Shown: piece after piece, positions 1 to 7,304 of the stretch
Position numbering within the stretch: position 1 is the first letter of the stretch
Layout: each line of letters begins with the position of its first letter
NCBI GenBank assembly: GCA_002364005.1
Contig: DEXG01000008.1
Coordinates: 169,488-191,849 of the forward strand
DNA: 22,362 nucleotides
Reading direction: 5' to 3'
DNA from: Phycisphaerales bacterium UBA3190
GTDB lineage: Bacteria; Planctomycetota; Phycisphaerae; Phycisphaerales; UBA1924
Made by a program: the position numbers and the translations under genes
The notes under the pieces: model-generated
What the model was told of the DNA's origin: nothing
What the model saw: the letters and a program-made list of their open reading frames with translations, nothing else
Databases searched by the model: none

Positions 1-126
1 CCCCAGAATCAAGTCAAGGAAACGGGTCGGTTTGTATGGAACCATACGGCAGTGATCGCGTATTGAGACGCCCCCCGGTGCTGCAGTCGCCGCAATAGGC
101 CCGAACCCTTCTGGGCGACCAAGTCG

Positions 127-1059
127 CTACGCATCCGAGAAGTCATACCCAGCCGCGTACTCACCCGTTGCGAGCTTCTGCATGCTGCGAAGCACATCGT
201 TGAGCAGGGAACTGGCACCGAAGCGGAACCAGTCCGGGCTCAGCCAGCCCTCGCCCAGCGTCTCGTTGACCATGCACAGGTAGTGCCAGGCCTGCTTGCC
301 CGTGCGGATCCCGCCCGCGGGCTTCATGCCGATCTTCTTGCCCGTCTGCTTGTAGGTGTCGCGGATGGCCTCGAGCATCACCAGCGTGACTGGCATCGTC
401 GCCGCGGGCGACACCTTGCCCGTCGAGGTCTTGATGAAATCACCCTCCCGGATGCACGAGATCGCGATGTCGCTGGCCCGACGGACATTGTCGTAGGTCG
501 CCAGCTCGCCCGTCTCCAGGATCACCTTCAGGTGTGCCGAGCCGCACGCCTCGACGACGGCGCGGATCTCCTCGGCGACCACGCCGTACCGGCCCGAGAG
601 GAACGCCCCGCGGTTGATCACCATGTCGATCTCGTCCGCCCCGTCCGCGACGGCGCGCTGCACATCACGCACGCGGATCTCCAAGGGGTACTGCCCGGAG
701 GGGAAGCCCGTGGCCACCGACGCCACCCTGATCCCGCTGCCCTCGAGCTGCTCCTTGGCGTAGGGCACCATCGACGGGTACACACACACCGCCGCCACAT
801 GTCCGACCCGATGACCCAGGATCTCCTCGTCACGCTCCCACGGACGCTTCGCTTTGGCGCACAAGCTGCGCACCTTCTCGGGCGAGTCGCTGCCCTCGAG
901 TGTGGTCAGGTCGATCATCGAGACCGCCATCTCCAACGCGGCCAGCTTCGACGCCTTCTTGATCGAACGCGTCGTGAACGACTTGGCGCGCCGGTCCGCC
1001 ATCACCGCGTCGACGGTGGGGGAGTCGGGCAGCACGAACTGGTCGGTCGATGGGGTCAT
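127..1059 (-). CDS. deoC: Deoxyribose-phosphate aldolase (DeoC), class I
   Basis: Predicted 310-residue cytosolic enzyme that reversibly cleaves 2-deoxyribose 5-phosphate to glyceraldehyde 3-phosphate and acetaldehyde in deoxynucleoside breakdown. Family motifs are all visible: DLTTLE from D50, DEIDMVINRGAF from about residue 142, the Schiff-base lysine K210 in FIKTSTG, and the second lysine K246 in GMKPAGGIRT. At 310 residues it is longer than the roughly 250-residue E. coli enzyme, mainly through an N-terminal extension of about 40 residues and extra sequence between the barrel strands, as in the long DeoC subfamily. The start is the ATG at 1059. It overlaps the stop of the upstream rhodanese-like gene as ATGA, so the two are probably translationally coupled. 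The open frame runs 22 codons further upstream, but that part is Arg-rich shadow of the rhodanese gene. Function is near certain from the motifs. Confidence 0.96.
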   Translation of the reverse strand: MTPSTDQFVLPDSPTVDAVMADRRAKSFTTRSIKKASKLAALEMAVSMIDLTTLEGSDSPEKVRSLCAKAKRPWERDEEILGHRVGHVAAVCVYPSMVPYAKEQLEGSGIRVASVATGFPSGQYPLEIRVRDVQRAVADGADEIDMVINRGAFLSGRYGVVAEEIRAVVEACGSAHLKVILETGELATYDNVRRASDIAISCIREGDFIKTSTGKVSPAATMPVTLVMLEAIRDTYKQTGKKIGMKPAGGIRTGKQAWHYLCMVNETLGEGWLSPDWFRFGASSLLNDVLRSMQKLATGEYAAGYDFSDA

Positions 1060-1547
1060 TCTTCGCTTTCGTCTTCTTGTTTCGCGGCTTCGATGGGCAG
1101 CCCGGTGATCTCCCATTCTTCCCACCCGCCGGGGAAGACCTTCACCCGCTTCTTGACGAACCCGTTATAGCCCGCCTCGATCAGACGCTTGGCCATCGCG
1201 TTGATCGAAGCCGTCCCCGGGTTCTCGCCATACACGATCAGGTTCTTGTACCGCTCCAGCGCCGGGTCGGTGCCGTAGCGCAGATCCACATCCGGGGTCC
1301 GCATGTTACGGGCACCCGGGATATGCCCCGCGGCAAAGCGTTCGGGCTTGCGAGCATCAATGAACAGGGCGGTATCGTCCTCTTCCTGTTGCTGCTCATA
1401 CAGCTCGACGGCCCGGGTCAGATCGATAAACTGGATCTTCTTGTCAGAGATATTCGACTTGCTGCACCCGGTCATCGGCAGCAGCAGCACCCCCAGAACA
1501 AGGACGCAAAGCGGGCTGAATGTCGAAAATCGTGGCTTGATGTGCAT
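1056..1547 (-). CDS. Rhodanese-like domain lipoprotein, catalytic cysteine missing
   Basis: Predicted 163-residue envelope lipoprotein. An N-terminal hydrophobic signal ends in the lipobox LPMTGC, with C28 the expected lipidated residue. The rest is one rhodanese fold: LFIDARKPERFAAGHIPGA (about 61-79), LIVYGENPG (about 103-111), and the C-terminal VFPGGWEEWEITGLPI. In active rhodaneses the loop after the VY strand begins with the persulfide-forming cysteine; here V105-Y106 is followed by G107 and the only cysteines left are in the signal region. It therefore probably does not transfer sulfur and may be a binding or structural domain. The start ATG at 1547 has a GAGGA ribosome site 6-7 bases upstream. 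A TAGACT -10-like motif lies at 1571-1576 on this strand. The stop overlaps deoC. Its role is unknown. Confidence 0.85.
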   Translation of the reverse strand: MHIKPRFSTFSPLCVLVLGVLLLPMTGCSKSNISDKKIQFIDLTRAVELYEQQQEEDDTALFIDARKPERFAAGHIPGARNMRTPDVDLRYGTDPALERYKNLIVYGENPGTASINAMAKRLIEAGYNGFVKKRVKVFPGGWEEWEITGLPIEAAKQEDESEE

Positions 1548-1570
1548 TTTTTTCCTCGTAAGTGACAATA

Positions 1571-1579
1571 AGTCTATGC
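1571..1579 (-). promoter_or_regulatory. Putative -10 element for the rhodanese-like/deoC operon
   Basis: On the minus strand the bases read GCATAGACT, about 24 bases before the rhodanese start codon. This predicts a short leader just long enough for the GAGGA ribosome site. The nearly identical string GGTATAGACT precedes the S41 protease at 10704-10713. No convincing -35 hexamer is seen 16-18 bases upstream. Confidence 0.35.
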
Positions 1580-1674
1580 CCATGTGGGTTGTGCTTATGC
1601 CCGTGGTAGGACCCTGAATCGCAGTATCGGGCAAACCGGGTGGGATGAGCCAGTGTGGCAAGAGGACAGAACGC

Positions 1675-2493
1675 ATGCAGAGCGTCATCAAACGAGCGAT
1701 TGGGGCCCTGGGGCTGGTTGTGGTGGCATCCACGACCGCAGCGGAGGCACAGCCCATGGGCGGCGAAGCGCACCTGAGCATCGAATCGACCACCGACCTG
1801 TCCAGCATGCACGCGGGCGAAACCGGGCTCCTCGCCATTGACATCATCGTCCAAGAGGGCTGGCATACCTACTGGCCCGGGATTTCCGACACCGGCTACG
1901 GCATCTCCTTCGACATCGACACCCCAGACAGTGTTGAACTCAAAGACCCCATCTGGCCCAGCCCAGAGCGGTACCTCCAACGCGGCGGGATCCTCGACCA
2001 CACCTACGAGGGCACCCAGACCGTCCTCGTCCCCTTCGTGATCCGGGAAAACACCCCCGATTCGGTGGTTGTTTTCACGATCAAAGCCAACTACCTCGTG
2101 TGCGATCAGGTCTGTCTACCCGGCAAGGGCAGCGCATCGACCTCGCTGCATGTTGTTGACGACGCGAGCGAACAGGTCCAAACCAGCCGATACGACGAGC
2201 TGCGAGCACAGCTTGAGCAGCGCCCACAGGCGTTCAACGCGAAAGATGCCGCCGTGCGCTTGCAGTGGATCAGCAAGGCCGCCGCGATCATGTTCCGCGA
2301 TGCCACCCGCATCGAGTTCTACCCGGACAACGAATGCAGTGAGCTGGAATCCGTGATTGAAGACGGCCAGGCAGAAGGAAACCGTCTGGAAGTCCGTTTT
2401 ACCGAATCAGAGAACAAAGTCCTCTCCGGTCGACTCAGGGTGACCACCCCAGAGGGCGTCGTGCACTACGACATCAACGAACACGCACTCTGA
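1675..2493 (+). CDS. Exported DsbD-alpha-like (DsbD N-terminal domain) protein
   Basis: Predicted 272-residue exported protein. Residues 1-25 form a signal peptide with an AEA cleavage site. The body resembles the N-terminal periplasmic domain of the thiol:disulfide interchange protein DsbD: the stretch EGWHTYWPGISDTG (about 61-74) and, most tellingly, ANYLVCDQVCLPG, which holds the cysteine pair C143 and C147 found in this family. In full DsbD this domain receives electrons from a membrane domain and passes them to envelope partners. No membrane domain follows here, so the protein is a stand-alone alpha domain. The start at 1675 has AGAGGA 8 bases upstream; an ATG 30 bases earlier lacks a well-spaced site. 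The exported redoxin gene begins 31 bases downstream and is a plausible partner. The fold is a strong call; the redox role is inferred. Confidence 0.82.
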   Translation: MQSVIKRAIGALGLVVVASTTAAEAQPMGGEAHLSIESTTDLSSMHAGETGLLAIDIIVQEGWHTYWPGISDTGYGISFDIDTPDSVELKDPIWPSPERYLQRGGILDHTYEGTQTVLVPFVIRENTPDSVVVFTIKANYLVCDQVCLPGKGSASTSLHVVDDASEQVQTSRYDELRAQLEQRPQAFNAKDAAVRLQWISKAAAIMFRDATRIEFYPDNECSELESVIEDGQAEGNRLEVRFTESENKVLSGRLRVTTPEGVVHYDINEHAL

Positions 2494-2524
2494 ACCACAC
2501 CGTGAACACCCAAGGAGAAACACC

Positions 2525-3163
2525 ATGTCCATCATCAAAATGACCAAATCCCGCGCCGCACTCTTCGCACTCGGTGCCGCCCTGACCGGCTCCATGGCCG
2601 GAGCCGGCGCGCTCGAGGCAGCCGCTGGGGTCGAGATCGGTGCCAAGGCACCCGATTTCACCCTGACCGATTACAATGGCCAGGAGCACACCCTCTCGGA
2701 GTACACCAAGCAGGGCAAGACCGTCGTCCTCGAATGGTTCAGCCCCGACTGCCCCTTCGTCAAAAAGCACTACCGTGATGACACCGGGACCATGCTCGCC
2801 ATCGAGTCGGACATGAAGGACGAGCCCGTCGTCTGGCTGCGAATCAACTCGGCCCGCGAGGGCCACCCCAGCACGGGCGCCGAGCGGAACAAGAAGACCG
2901 CTGCTGAGTGGGACATCAAAACCCCGATCCTGCTCGACCCCACCGGTGAGGTCGGCATGGCCTACAACGCCAAGCGCACCCCCGAGATGTACATCATCAA
3001 CGCCCAGGGCGTGCTCGCCTACCACGGGGCCATCGACAACCGCAAGGATGCCGCGATGCCCGGCGATGTGAACTATGTCCGCAACGCCCTGCAGCAGGTG
3101 CTCGCTGGTGAGACCGTCACCACGACCTCGACCAAGGCCTACGGCTGCGGCGTCAAGTACTAA
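2525..3163 (+). CDS. Exported redoxin / peroxiredoxin-like (AhpC-TSA/TlpA type) protein
   Basis: Predicted 212-residue exported thioredoxin-fold protein. The N-terminus is a signal peptide rich in Ala and Gly. The redoxin core runs from about residue 36 (IGAKAPDFTLTDYNGQ) through WFSPDCPFVKKHY, giving a single active-site cysteine C76 in a CPFV context rather than CxxC. It continues with RTPEMYIINAQG, holding the cis-proline loop, and ends YGCGVKY, with C208 as a possible resolving partner. The CPFVKKHY and C-terminal GC-x-KY signatures match a redoxin family common in planctomycetes and related bacteria. Likely roles are thiol-dependent peroxide reduction or thiol exchange outside the cytosol. 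AGGAGA lies 6-7 bases before the ATG. It is cotranscribed with the DsbD-alpha-like gene and followed by a strong terminator. The substrate is unknown. Confidence 0.85.
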   Translation: MSIIKMTKSRAALFALGAALTGSMAGAGALEAAAGVEIGAKAPDFTLTDYNGQEHTLSEYTKQGKTVVLEWFSPDCPFVKKHYRDDTGTMLAIESDMKDEPVVWLRINSAREGHPSTGAERNKKTAAEWDIKTPILLDPTGEVGMAYNAKRTPEMYIINAQGVLAYHGAIDNRKDAAMPGDVNYVRNALQQVLAGETVTTTSTKAYGCGVKY

Positions 3164-3213
3164 ACCGCGACGAGACATCATCTCATAGCGTCGTGAGCCC
3201 ATGCTCACACCTG

Positions 3214-3250
3214 AACACGCCCCGGGACCTCGGGGCGTGTTTGTTCTTTC
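3214..3250 (+). terminator. Rho-independent terminator after the redoxin gene
   Basis: A perfect 11-bp stem (3214-3224 pairing with 3231-3241, core ACGCCCCG/CGGGGCGT) closes a 6-base loop and runs directly into the T-rich tract TTTGTTCTTTC. It lies about 50 bases after the redoxin stop codon and about 100 bases before rseP, so it separates the two transcription units. Confidence 0.88.
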
Positions 3251-3299
3251 CCAACCCCACCTTTGACGATCCGGTTGCGAACCGATCGCCGATCAGGCC

Positions 3300-3307
3300 G
3301 ATACACT
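3300..3307 (+). promoter_or_regulatory. Putative -10 element for rseP
   Basis: GATACACT lies 45 bases before the rseP ATG and downstream of the terminator, leaving a leader of about 39 bases that includes an AGGAG ribosome site. It shares TACACT with the site before hflX. A TTGCGA sits 21 bases upstream, too far for a standard -35, so only the -10 part is proposed. Confidence 0.3.
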
Positions 3308-3352
3308 CCCAGTAGCACACCGACGCCGATTTGAAGCGTTCAGGAGATACGC

Positions 3353-5524
3353 ATGTTCGACCTGCCGGGCCCGATTGGGACCTTTGCCAACTTCCTCGTC
3401 ATTGCCGCGGGATTCGGGTTCATCATCTTTATTCATGAACTCGGGCACTTCCTGGCCGCCAAGTGGGCGGGTATTCGGGTGCTCGCCTTCTCGATCGGTT
3501 TCGGGCAGATCGCCTGCTCCTACCGCAAGGGTGTCGGGTTCAGGCGTGGCTCCTCAGAACGCGAATACCTCAAGCGCGCCAAAGGGCTCAACGCCGAGCA
3601 GACCCAGGAACTCCACAACCAGATCAGCCCCACCGAGTACCGCCTCTCATGGCTCCCGCTGGGCGGCTATGTCAAAATGCTGGGACAGGAAGACCTCAAC
3701 CCCGATGCGACCTCCAGCGAGCCCGACTCCTACCAGAACTGCAGCGTGCCCAAACGCATGGTCGTCATCTGCGCCGGCGTGGTCATGAATGTGATTTCCG
3801 CGGCCATCCTCTTCATCATCGTCTTCAACGCCGGGCTCAAGGTCTTCCCCGCAAAGGCCGGCTACATCGTCCAGGACGGGCCCGCCGCGATAGCCACCGC
3901 CGTCGACCGCGACGACATCGAACCAGGGCTCCAGCGGGGCGATCGGATCACCCAGATCAACGGCAAGAAGATGTACTCGTTCGAGCACATCATGCCCGAG
4001 ATCGCCATGTCTCGAAAGGGCTCGCCCGTTTCGATTGTGGTCGAGCGCGAGGGTGTCGAGCAGCCGATCGAGTTCAGCGCGTTGCCCGTCAAAAACCCCA
4101 TGACCGGGCTGCTCGGGATCCAGATCGACCCGCCCATCACCACCCAGATCAAGACGACCGATGACCCCGAGCTGGTGCGCCAGATCAGCATGCTCGCCGG
4201 CGAGTTCGGTCTCCCCATGCTGCAACCAGAGGATCGCCTTGTTGAGATCGACGGGCAGCCCATGCGCTCACCGTTCGACCTGATCGACAAAGCCGAGCAA
4301 TCAGGCGGCAACCCGTTCTCCGTGACCATCGAACGCGCGGGCAGCACGCTCACAAGCCAGGTCAGCCCCGTGCGTGAGTTGCAACTCGGGCAGATCAGCA
4401 CCGGCGACGGGGAGATGGCGATTGCCCATACGCTCGGGCTCGCCGGCGTGATGATGGTCAACCCCAACGCATCGCCCGAGGACACCAAGCAGGGACTGAT
4501 GCCCGGCGATGTCTTCGCCCGGGTCGGCGACAAGGCATTCCCGAGCGTCGATGAGGGCATCACGATTGTCAAAGCGAACGCGGGAAAGCAGCTCACCCTG
4601 GAGGTGCTGCGTGGCAACCCTGAATCGGGGTATGAACGAGTCAATCTCGAAGTCCAGGTCACCGCGTCGGGGACCATCGGCTTCTACCCCGCAATGAGCA
4701 CCGGACACAGCTCGTTTGTGCACAAGCCGATCAAGATCGCTTCGATTGTCGAGCGTGGGGAAGCCGAAGAGGCCGACGCCAAGCCCAAGCATCTCGATAC
4801 GCCCGCGATGACGCTCATCGAATACCCCGGCTCGCGCATCGCCCGCATCGGCGACACGCCCATCACGACCCTGCGCGATGTCGCGGGTGCGATCGTCGCC
4901 GCCACCGAAGCCGCATACGACAGCGGGGCCGAATCGTTCGCTGTTCCGGTCACGCTTCAGCTGCCGTTACCCGTGCAGCCCGATGGTTCCATCCCGACCA
5001 CGACCAGCGACTGGACCCTGAGCCGCGCCGATATTGATTCGTTGCGTGAGCTGGGCTGGACCCTGCCCGGTGGGAACGCGATCTCCCAGCTCTTCGTGCC
5101 CGAGCAGGTCATCGACCGCTCACCCAGCCCGGTCGCCGCGATCGAGCGGGGCATCGCCGAATCCCGACGCGTGATGATGCAGACCTACCTGACCTTCCTG
5201 CGACTCTTCCAGGGCTCGGTGCAGGTCCAGCACCTCAAGGGCCCGGTCGGCATCGCCCACCTGGGCACGCAGATCGCCTCGCAGGGCTTCATCTGGGTGC
5301 TGTTCTTCATGGCACTGATCTCGATCAACCTCGCGGTCATCAACTTCCTGCCCCTGCCCATCGTCGACGGCGGGCAGTTCCTGATGCTCTGCTACGAGGG
5401 GCTGCGTGGGCGACCCGTGCCCATCGTGATCCAGAATGTTGCCACGATGGCGGGGCTGCTGCTCATTGGGTGCATCTTCCTCTTTGTCACCTTCAATGAC
5501 ATCAAGAACATCCTGGGCGTCTGA
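3353..5524 (+). CDS. rseP: RseP-type site-2 zinc metalloprotease with multiple PDZ-like domains
   Basis: Predicted 723-residue inner-membrane protease of the site-2 family (M50), which cuts transmembrane segments such as those of anti-sigma factors. The zinc motif HELGH is at 28-32 in the first membrane segment; the second motif NFLPLPIVDGG (N664, D672) lies near the C-terminus. Membrane segments are at about 12-30, 136-160, 640-665 and 695-715. The family usually has 420-450 residues and one or two PDZ domains. Here about 300 extra residues hold PDZ-like segments at about 168-245, 295-345, 370-435 and 470-550, each with a GD-R/F-x-x-x-I/V-G/D-G-type core (GDRITQINGK, EDRLVEIDGQ, GDVFARVGDK, SRIARIGDTP). 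A charged insert (about 57-93) follows the first membrane segment. The start at 3353 has AGGAG 7-8 bases upstream. The active site is intact; the target is unknown. Confidence 0.94.
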   Translation: MFDLPGPIGTFANFLVIAAGFGFIIFIHELGHFLAAKWAGIRVLAFSIGFGQIACSYRKGVGFRRGSSEREYLKRAKGLNAEQTQELHNQISPTEYRLSWLPLGGYVKMLGQEDLNPDATSSEPDSYQNCSVPKRMVVICAGVVMNVISAAILFIIVFNAGLKVFPAKAGYIVQDGPAAIATAVDRDDIEPGLQRGDRITQINGKKMYSFEHIMPEIAMSRKGSPVSIVVEREGVEQPIEFSALPVKNPMTGLLGIQIDPPITTQIKTTDDPELVRQISMLAGEFGLPMLQPEDRLVEIDGQPMRSPFDLIDKAEQSGGNPFSVTIERAGSTLTSQVSPVRELQLGQISTGDGEMAIAHTLGLAGVMMVNPNASPEDTKQGLMPGDVFARVGDKAFPSVDEGITIVKANAGKQLTLEVLRGNPESGYERVNLEVQVTASGTIGFYPAMSTGHSSFVHKPIKIASIVERGEAEEADAKPKHLDTPAMTLIEYPGSRIARIGDTPITTLRDVAGAIVAATEAAYDSGAESFAVPVTLQLPLPVQPDGSIPTTTSDWTLSRADIDSLRELGWTLPGGNAISQLFVPEQVIDRSPSPVAAIERGIAESRRVMMQTYLTFLRLFQGSVQVQHLKGPVGIAHLGTQIASQGFIWVLFFMALISINLAVINFLPLPIVDGGQFLMLCYEGLRGRPVPIVIQNVATMAGLLLIGCIFLFVTFNDIKNILGV

Positions 5525-5545
5525 TCGAATGGGAGCGTGCTAGAT

Positions 5546-6490
5546 ATGAACCCATTGCTCGGGCTTTTGCAGCTGCTCGCCATCGGGTTCGTGGTCTCGA
5601 TCGTGGGGCTGATCGTGCATACCGCGTACATGCTGACACACCCCAACCGACGCACCTACGCGTGGGCGGTCTCCCGACGACAGCCGGGCGACCCGGGTGA
5701 ACTCGACGAGCCTCTCGGCTTCGAATCGCGTGAGATCAACACCGAGCACGGCCCGGTCCCCATCTGGGATATCGAGGGACGCGATCCCAACGGCCCCGTC
5801 GTCCTCATGACCCACGGCTGGGGTTCGAGCCGACAGGGATCACTCAAACGCCTCTCCGCCATCGCTGACGATGTTTCACGCATCACCGCCTGGGACCTGC
5901 CCGGGCACGGCGAAGCGCCGGGCAGCGCCCGCATGGGCTGCGATGAACACCGCATCGCCGCGGACTTGCTCGATGCGCTGGGCGATCCCGATCGTCCGCT
6001 TTTACTCTTCGGCTGGTCGATGGGCGCGGGCGTATCACTCGCTTTGTGCGCACAAGTTCAGCACACCCACCCAGTCAGCGGCGTGATCTGCGAAGCGGTC
6101 TACAACCGGCCCATCACCCCCGCCAGAGCCGTGCTGGCCCTGCGGGGCATGCCGCACCGGCTCAACCTCGCGCCCGCGATGGCGCTGCTGGGGATCAAGC
6201 TGGGCGTCGGTCTTCGGTGGCGCGGGTTCGATCGTGATCAGATCGCCAAGGGCATCACCGCACCCATCTTGCTGCTGCACGGCGACCACGACCCGGTCAG
6301 TCCGATCGAGGATGCCCAAAGCGTCTGTGATGCAGCGCCCAATGCCGCGTTATGTGTGATCGATGGTGCGGGGCACAACAACCTGTGGGTCGATCCGATC
6401 TACCGCGAACAGTCGCGTGATGCCGTGGTTGGCTTTATGAAGCGTTGCTCTGCGCCTGAACCGCATACCGCAGCGCATGCTCAGCCATGA
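5546..6490 (+). CDS. Membrane-anchored alpha/beta hydrolase
   Basis: Predicted 314-residue hydrolase with one N-terminal membrane segment (about 4-30) and an alpha/beta-hydrolase fold facing the cytosol or envelope. The catalytic triad is readable: nucleophile S158 in FGWSMGAG, acid D249 in LLLHGDHDPV, and H277 in GAGHNN. The oxyanion region is MTHGWGSSR (about 88-96). This resembles serine esterases, lipases and acyl-transfer enzymes of the hydrolase_4 type; the substrate cannot be read from sequence. The ATG at 5546 is chosen because GGGAG at 5531-5535 is about 10 bases upstream; a GTG at 5537 would sit only one base from that site. It starts 21 bases after rseP and is probably cotranscribed with it. 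Its last 56 bases overlap the convergent racemase-like gene. Confidence 0.87.
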   Translation: MNPLLGLLQLLAIGFVVSIVGLIVHTAYMLTHPNRRTYAWAVSRRQPGDPGELDEPLGFESREINTEHGPVPIWDIEGRDPNGPVVLMTHGWGSSRQGSLKRLSAIADDVSRITAWDLPGHGEAPGSARMGCDEHRIAADLLDALGDPDRPLLLFGWSMGAGVSLALCAQVQHTHPVSGVICEAVYNRPITPARAVLALRGMPHRLNLAPAMALLGIKLGVGLRWRGFDRDQIAKGITAPILLLHGDHDPVSPIEDAQSVCDAAPNAALCVIDGAGHNNLWVDPIYREQSRDAVVGFMKRCSAPEPHTAAHAQP

Positions 6491-7142
6491 TGTCCGACGC
6501 GTTATAGAGCGGGATATCGCACACTTCGGGGTTGATGAGCAGCGGGGCTTCCGAGCTGCCCAGGATGACCCCCTCGCAGCCGCGATCGCAGAGTCGACGC
6601 ATCACGCCCAGGATGGCCTGGCGGGATTCTTCTTCGATGATGCCGTACACCAGCTCGTTGAAGATGATGTTGTCCAGCAGCTCGGTGTCGTCGTCGTTGG
6701 GTCGGACGAGCTTGATGCCCTTCATCCCGAGCCCGGTCTGATAGGCCGAACCGGTGGTGACATAGCGTGTGCCGATGACCCCGACGGTTTTGCGTTGGTC
6801 CTCGATGATCCGGTGGGCGACGGCATCGGTCATTTTGAGCCAGGGGATCTGGGATTTGACCTTGGCCAGCTGAATCGCGTGCTGCACCGCGTTGTCCGGG
6901 GTGAAGCAGAACTCGGCCCCGACGCTGGCGAGCCGGTTTGCCGACTCGCAGAGCAGCGACCCGACCTGCACCCAATCGTCGCGTCGTACCGCATCGATGT
7001 ACAGCGCCAGCGGGATGTTGTACACGCTGACTGTGGGGTGTAAATGGGGCTCAAGCATGACCGCGGCGTGTCGAAACAGCTGCTGGTAGCACAACGCAGC
7101 CCCCTCGGGGCTGACACCGACGATCCCGATATGCATGGTCAT
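6435..7142 (-). CDS. Aspartate/glutamate racemase-family protein, both catalytic cysteines replaced
   Basis: Predicted 235-residue cytosolic protein of the Asp/Glu/hydantoin racemase superfamily. It opens with IGIVGVSPEGAALCYQQL, the phosphate/nucleotide-like loop typical of aspartate racemases, and has KTVGVIGTRYVTTGSAY and GVILGSSEAPLLI in the expected order. The family uses two cysteines as acid/base pair, in C-N-T-x-H and G-C-T-E. Here the first region reads TPDNAVQH, with D83 at or next to the cysteine position, and the second reads G195-S196-S197-E198, with serine for cysteine. Standard two-base racemisation is therefore doubtful. It could be a binding protein, a lyase or a racemase with altered chemistry. 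The start at 7142 has AAAGG 8 bases upstream; an in-frame ATG at 7136 is possible. It is divergent from the hscB-like gene. Confidence 0.8.
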   Translation of the reverse strand: MTMHIGIVGVSPEGAALCYQQLFRHAAVMLEPHLHPTVSVYNIPLALYIDAVRRDDWVQVGSLLCESANRLASVGAEFCFTPDNAVQHAIQLAKVKSQIPWLKMTDAVAHRIIEDQRKTVGVIGTRYVTTGSAYQTGLGMKGIKLVRPNDDDTELLDNIIFNELVYGIIEEESRQAILGVMRRLCDRGCEGVILGSSEAPLLINPEVCDIPLYNASDIMAEHALRYAVQAQSNAS

Positions 7143-7230
7143 GTGTGCTGCCTTTCTACCGCCCAAGCGAGCGCCCCAAAGCTGTTGGGACACAGTATGG
7201 TCACCGAATACACCCCCTGCGTCAACAGGA

Positions 7231-7268
7231 TGGGGTGAAATGACCCCAGATCTGGGTGTAAAAACACC
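7231..7268. promoter_or_regulatory. Two adjacent inverted repeats between divergent genes
   Basis: TGGGGT/ACCCCA (7231-7236 with 7243-7248, loop 6) is followed 6 bases later by GGTGT/ACACC (7255-7259 with 7264-7268, loop 4). They sit in the 162-base space between the racemase-like gene (minus) and the hscB-like gene (plus), where an operator controlling both would be expected. Neither is followed by a T tract, so they are not obvious terminators. A role is inferred from position only. Confidence 0.3.
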
Positions 7269-7292
7269 GCCGATCCCCGAACAGTTCTCGTC

Positions 7293-7301
7293 TACGATAC
7301 T
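7293..7301 (+). promoter_or_regulatory. Putative -10 element of a near-leaderless hscB-like transcript
   Basis: TACGATACT is immediately upstream of the ATG at 7305. Transcription starting 6-7 bases after TACGAT would begin at or next to the A of the start codon, and no Shine-Dalgarno sequence is present between them. The same TCTACGAT string precedes purQ at 17172-17179 with nearly the same spacing. Confidence 0.35.
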
Positions 7302-7304
7302 GAT

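Noticed and set aside
34..47. Small palindrome GTATGGAACCATAC downstream of deoC
   Set aside because: Only a 6-bp stem with a 2-base loop and no T tract; too short to call a terminator or operator.
9..218. 69-codon minus-strand frame at the window start
   Set aside because: It overlaps the deoC 3' end in another frame, with no motif and no supported start.
283..1170. 295-codon plus-strand frame opposite deoC
   Set aside because: Arg/His/Asp-rich antisense shadow of deoC; it spans two gene ends and shows no domain.
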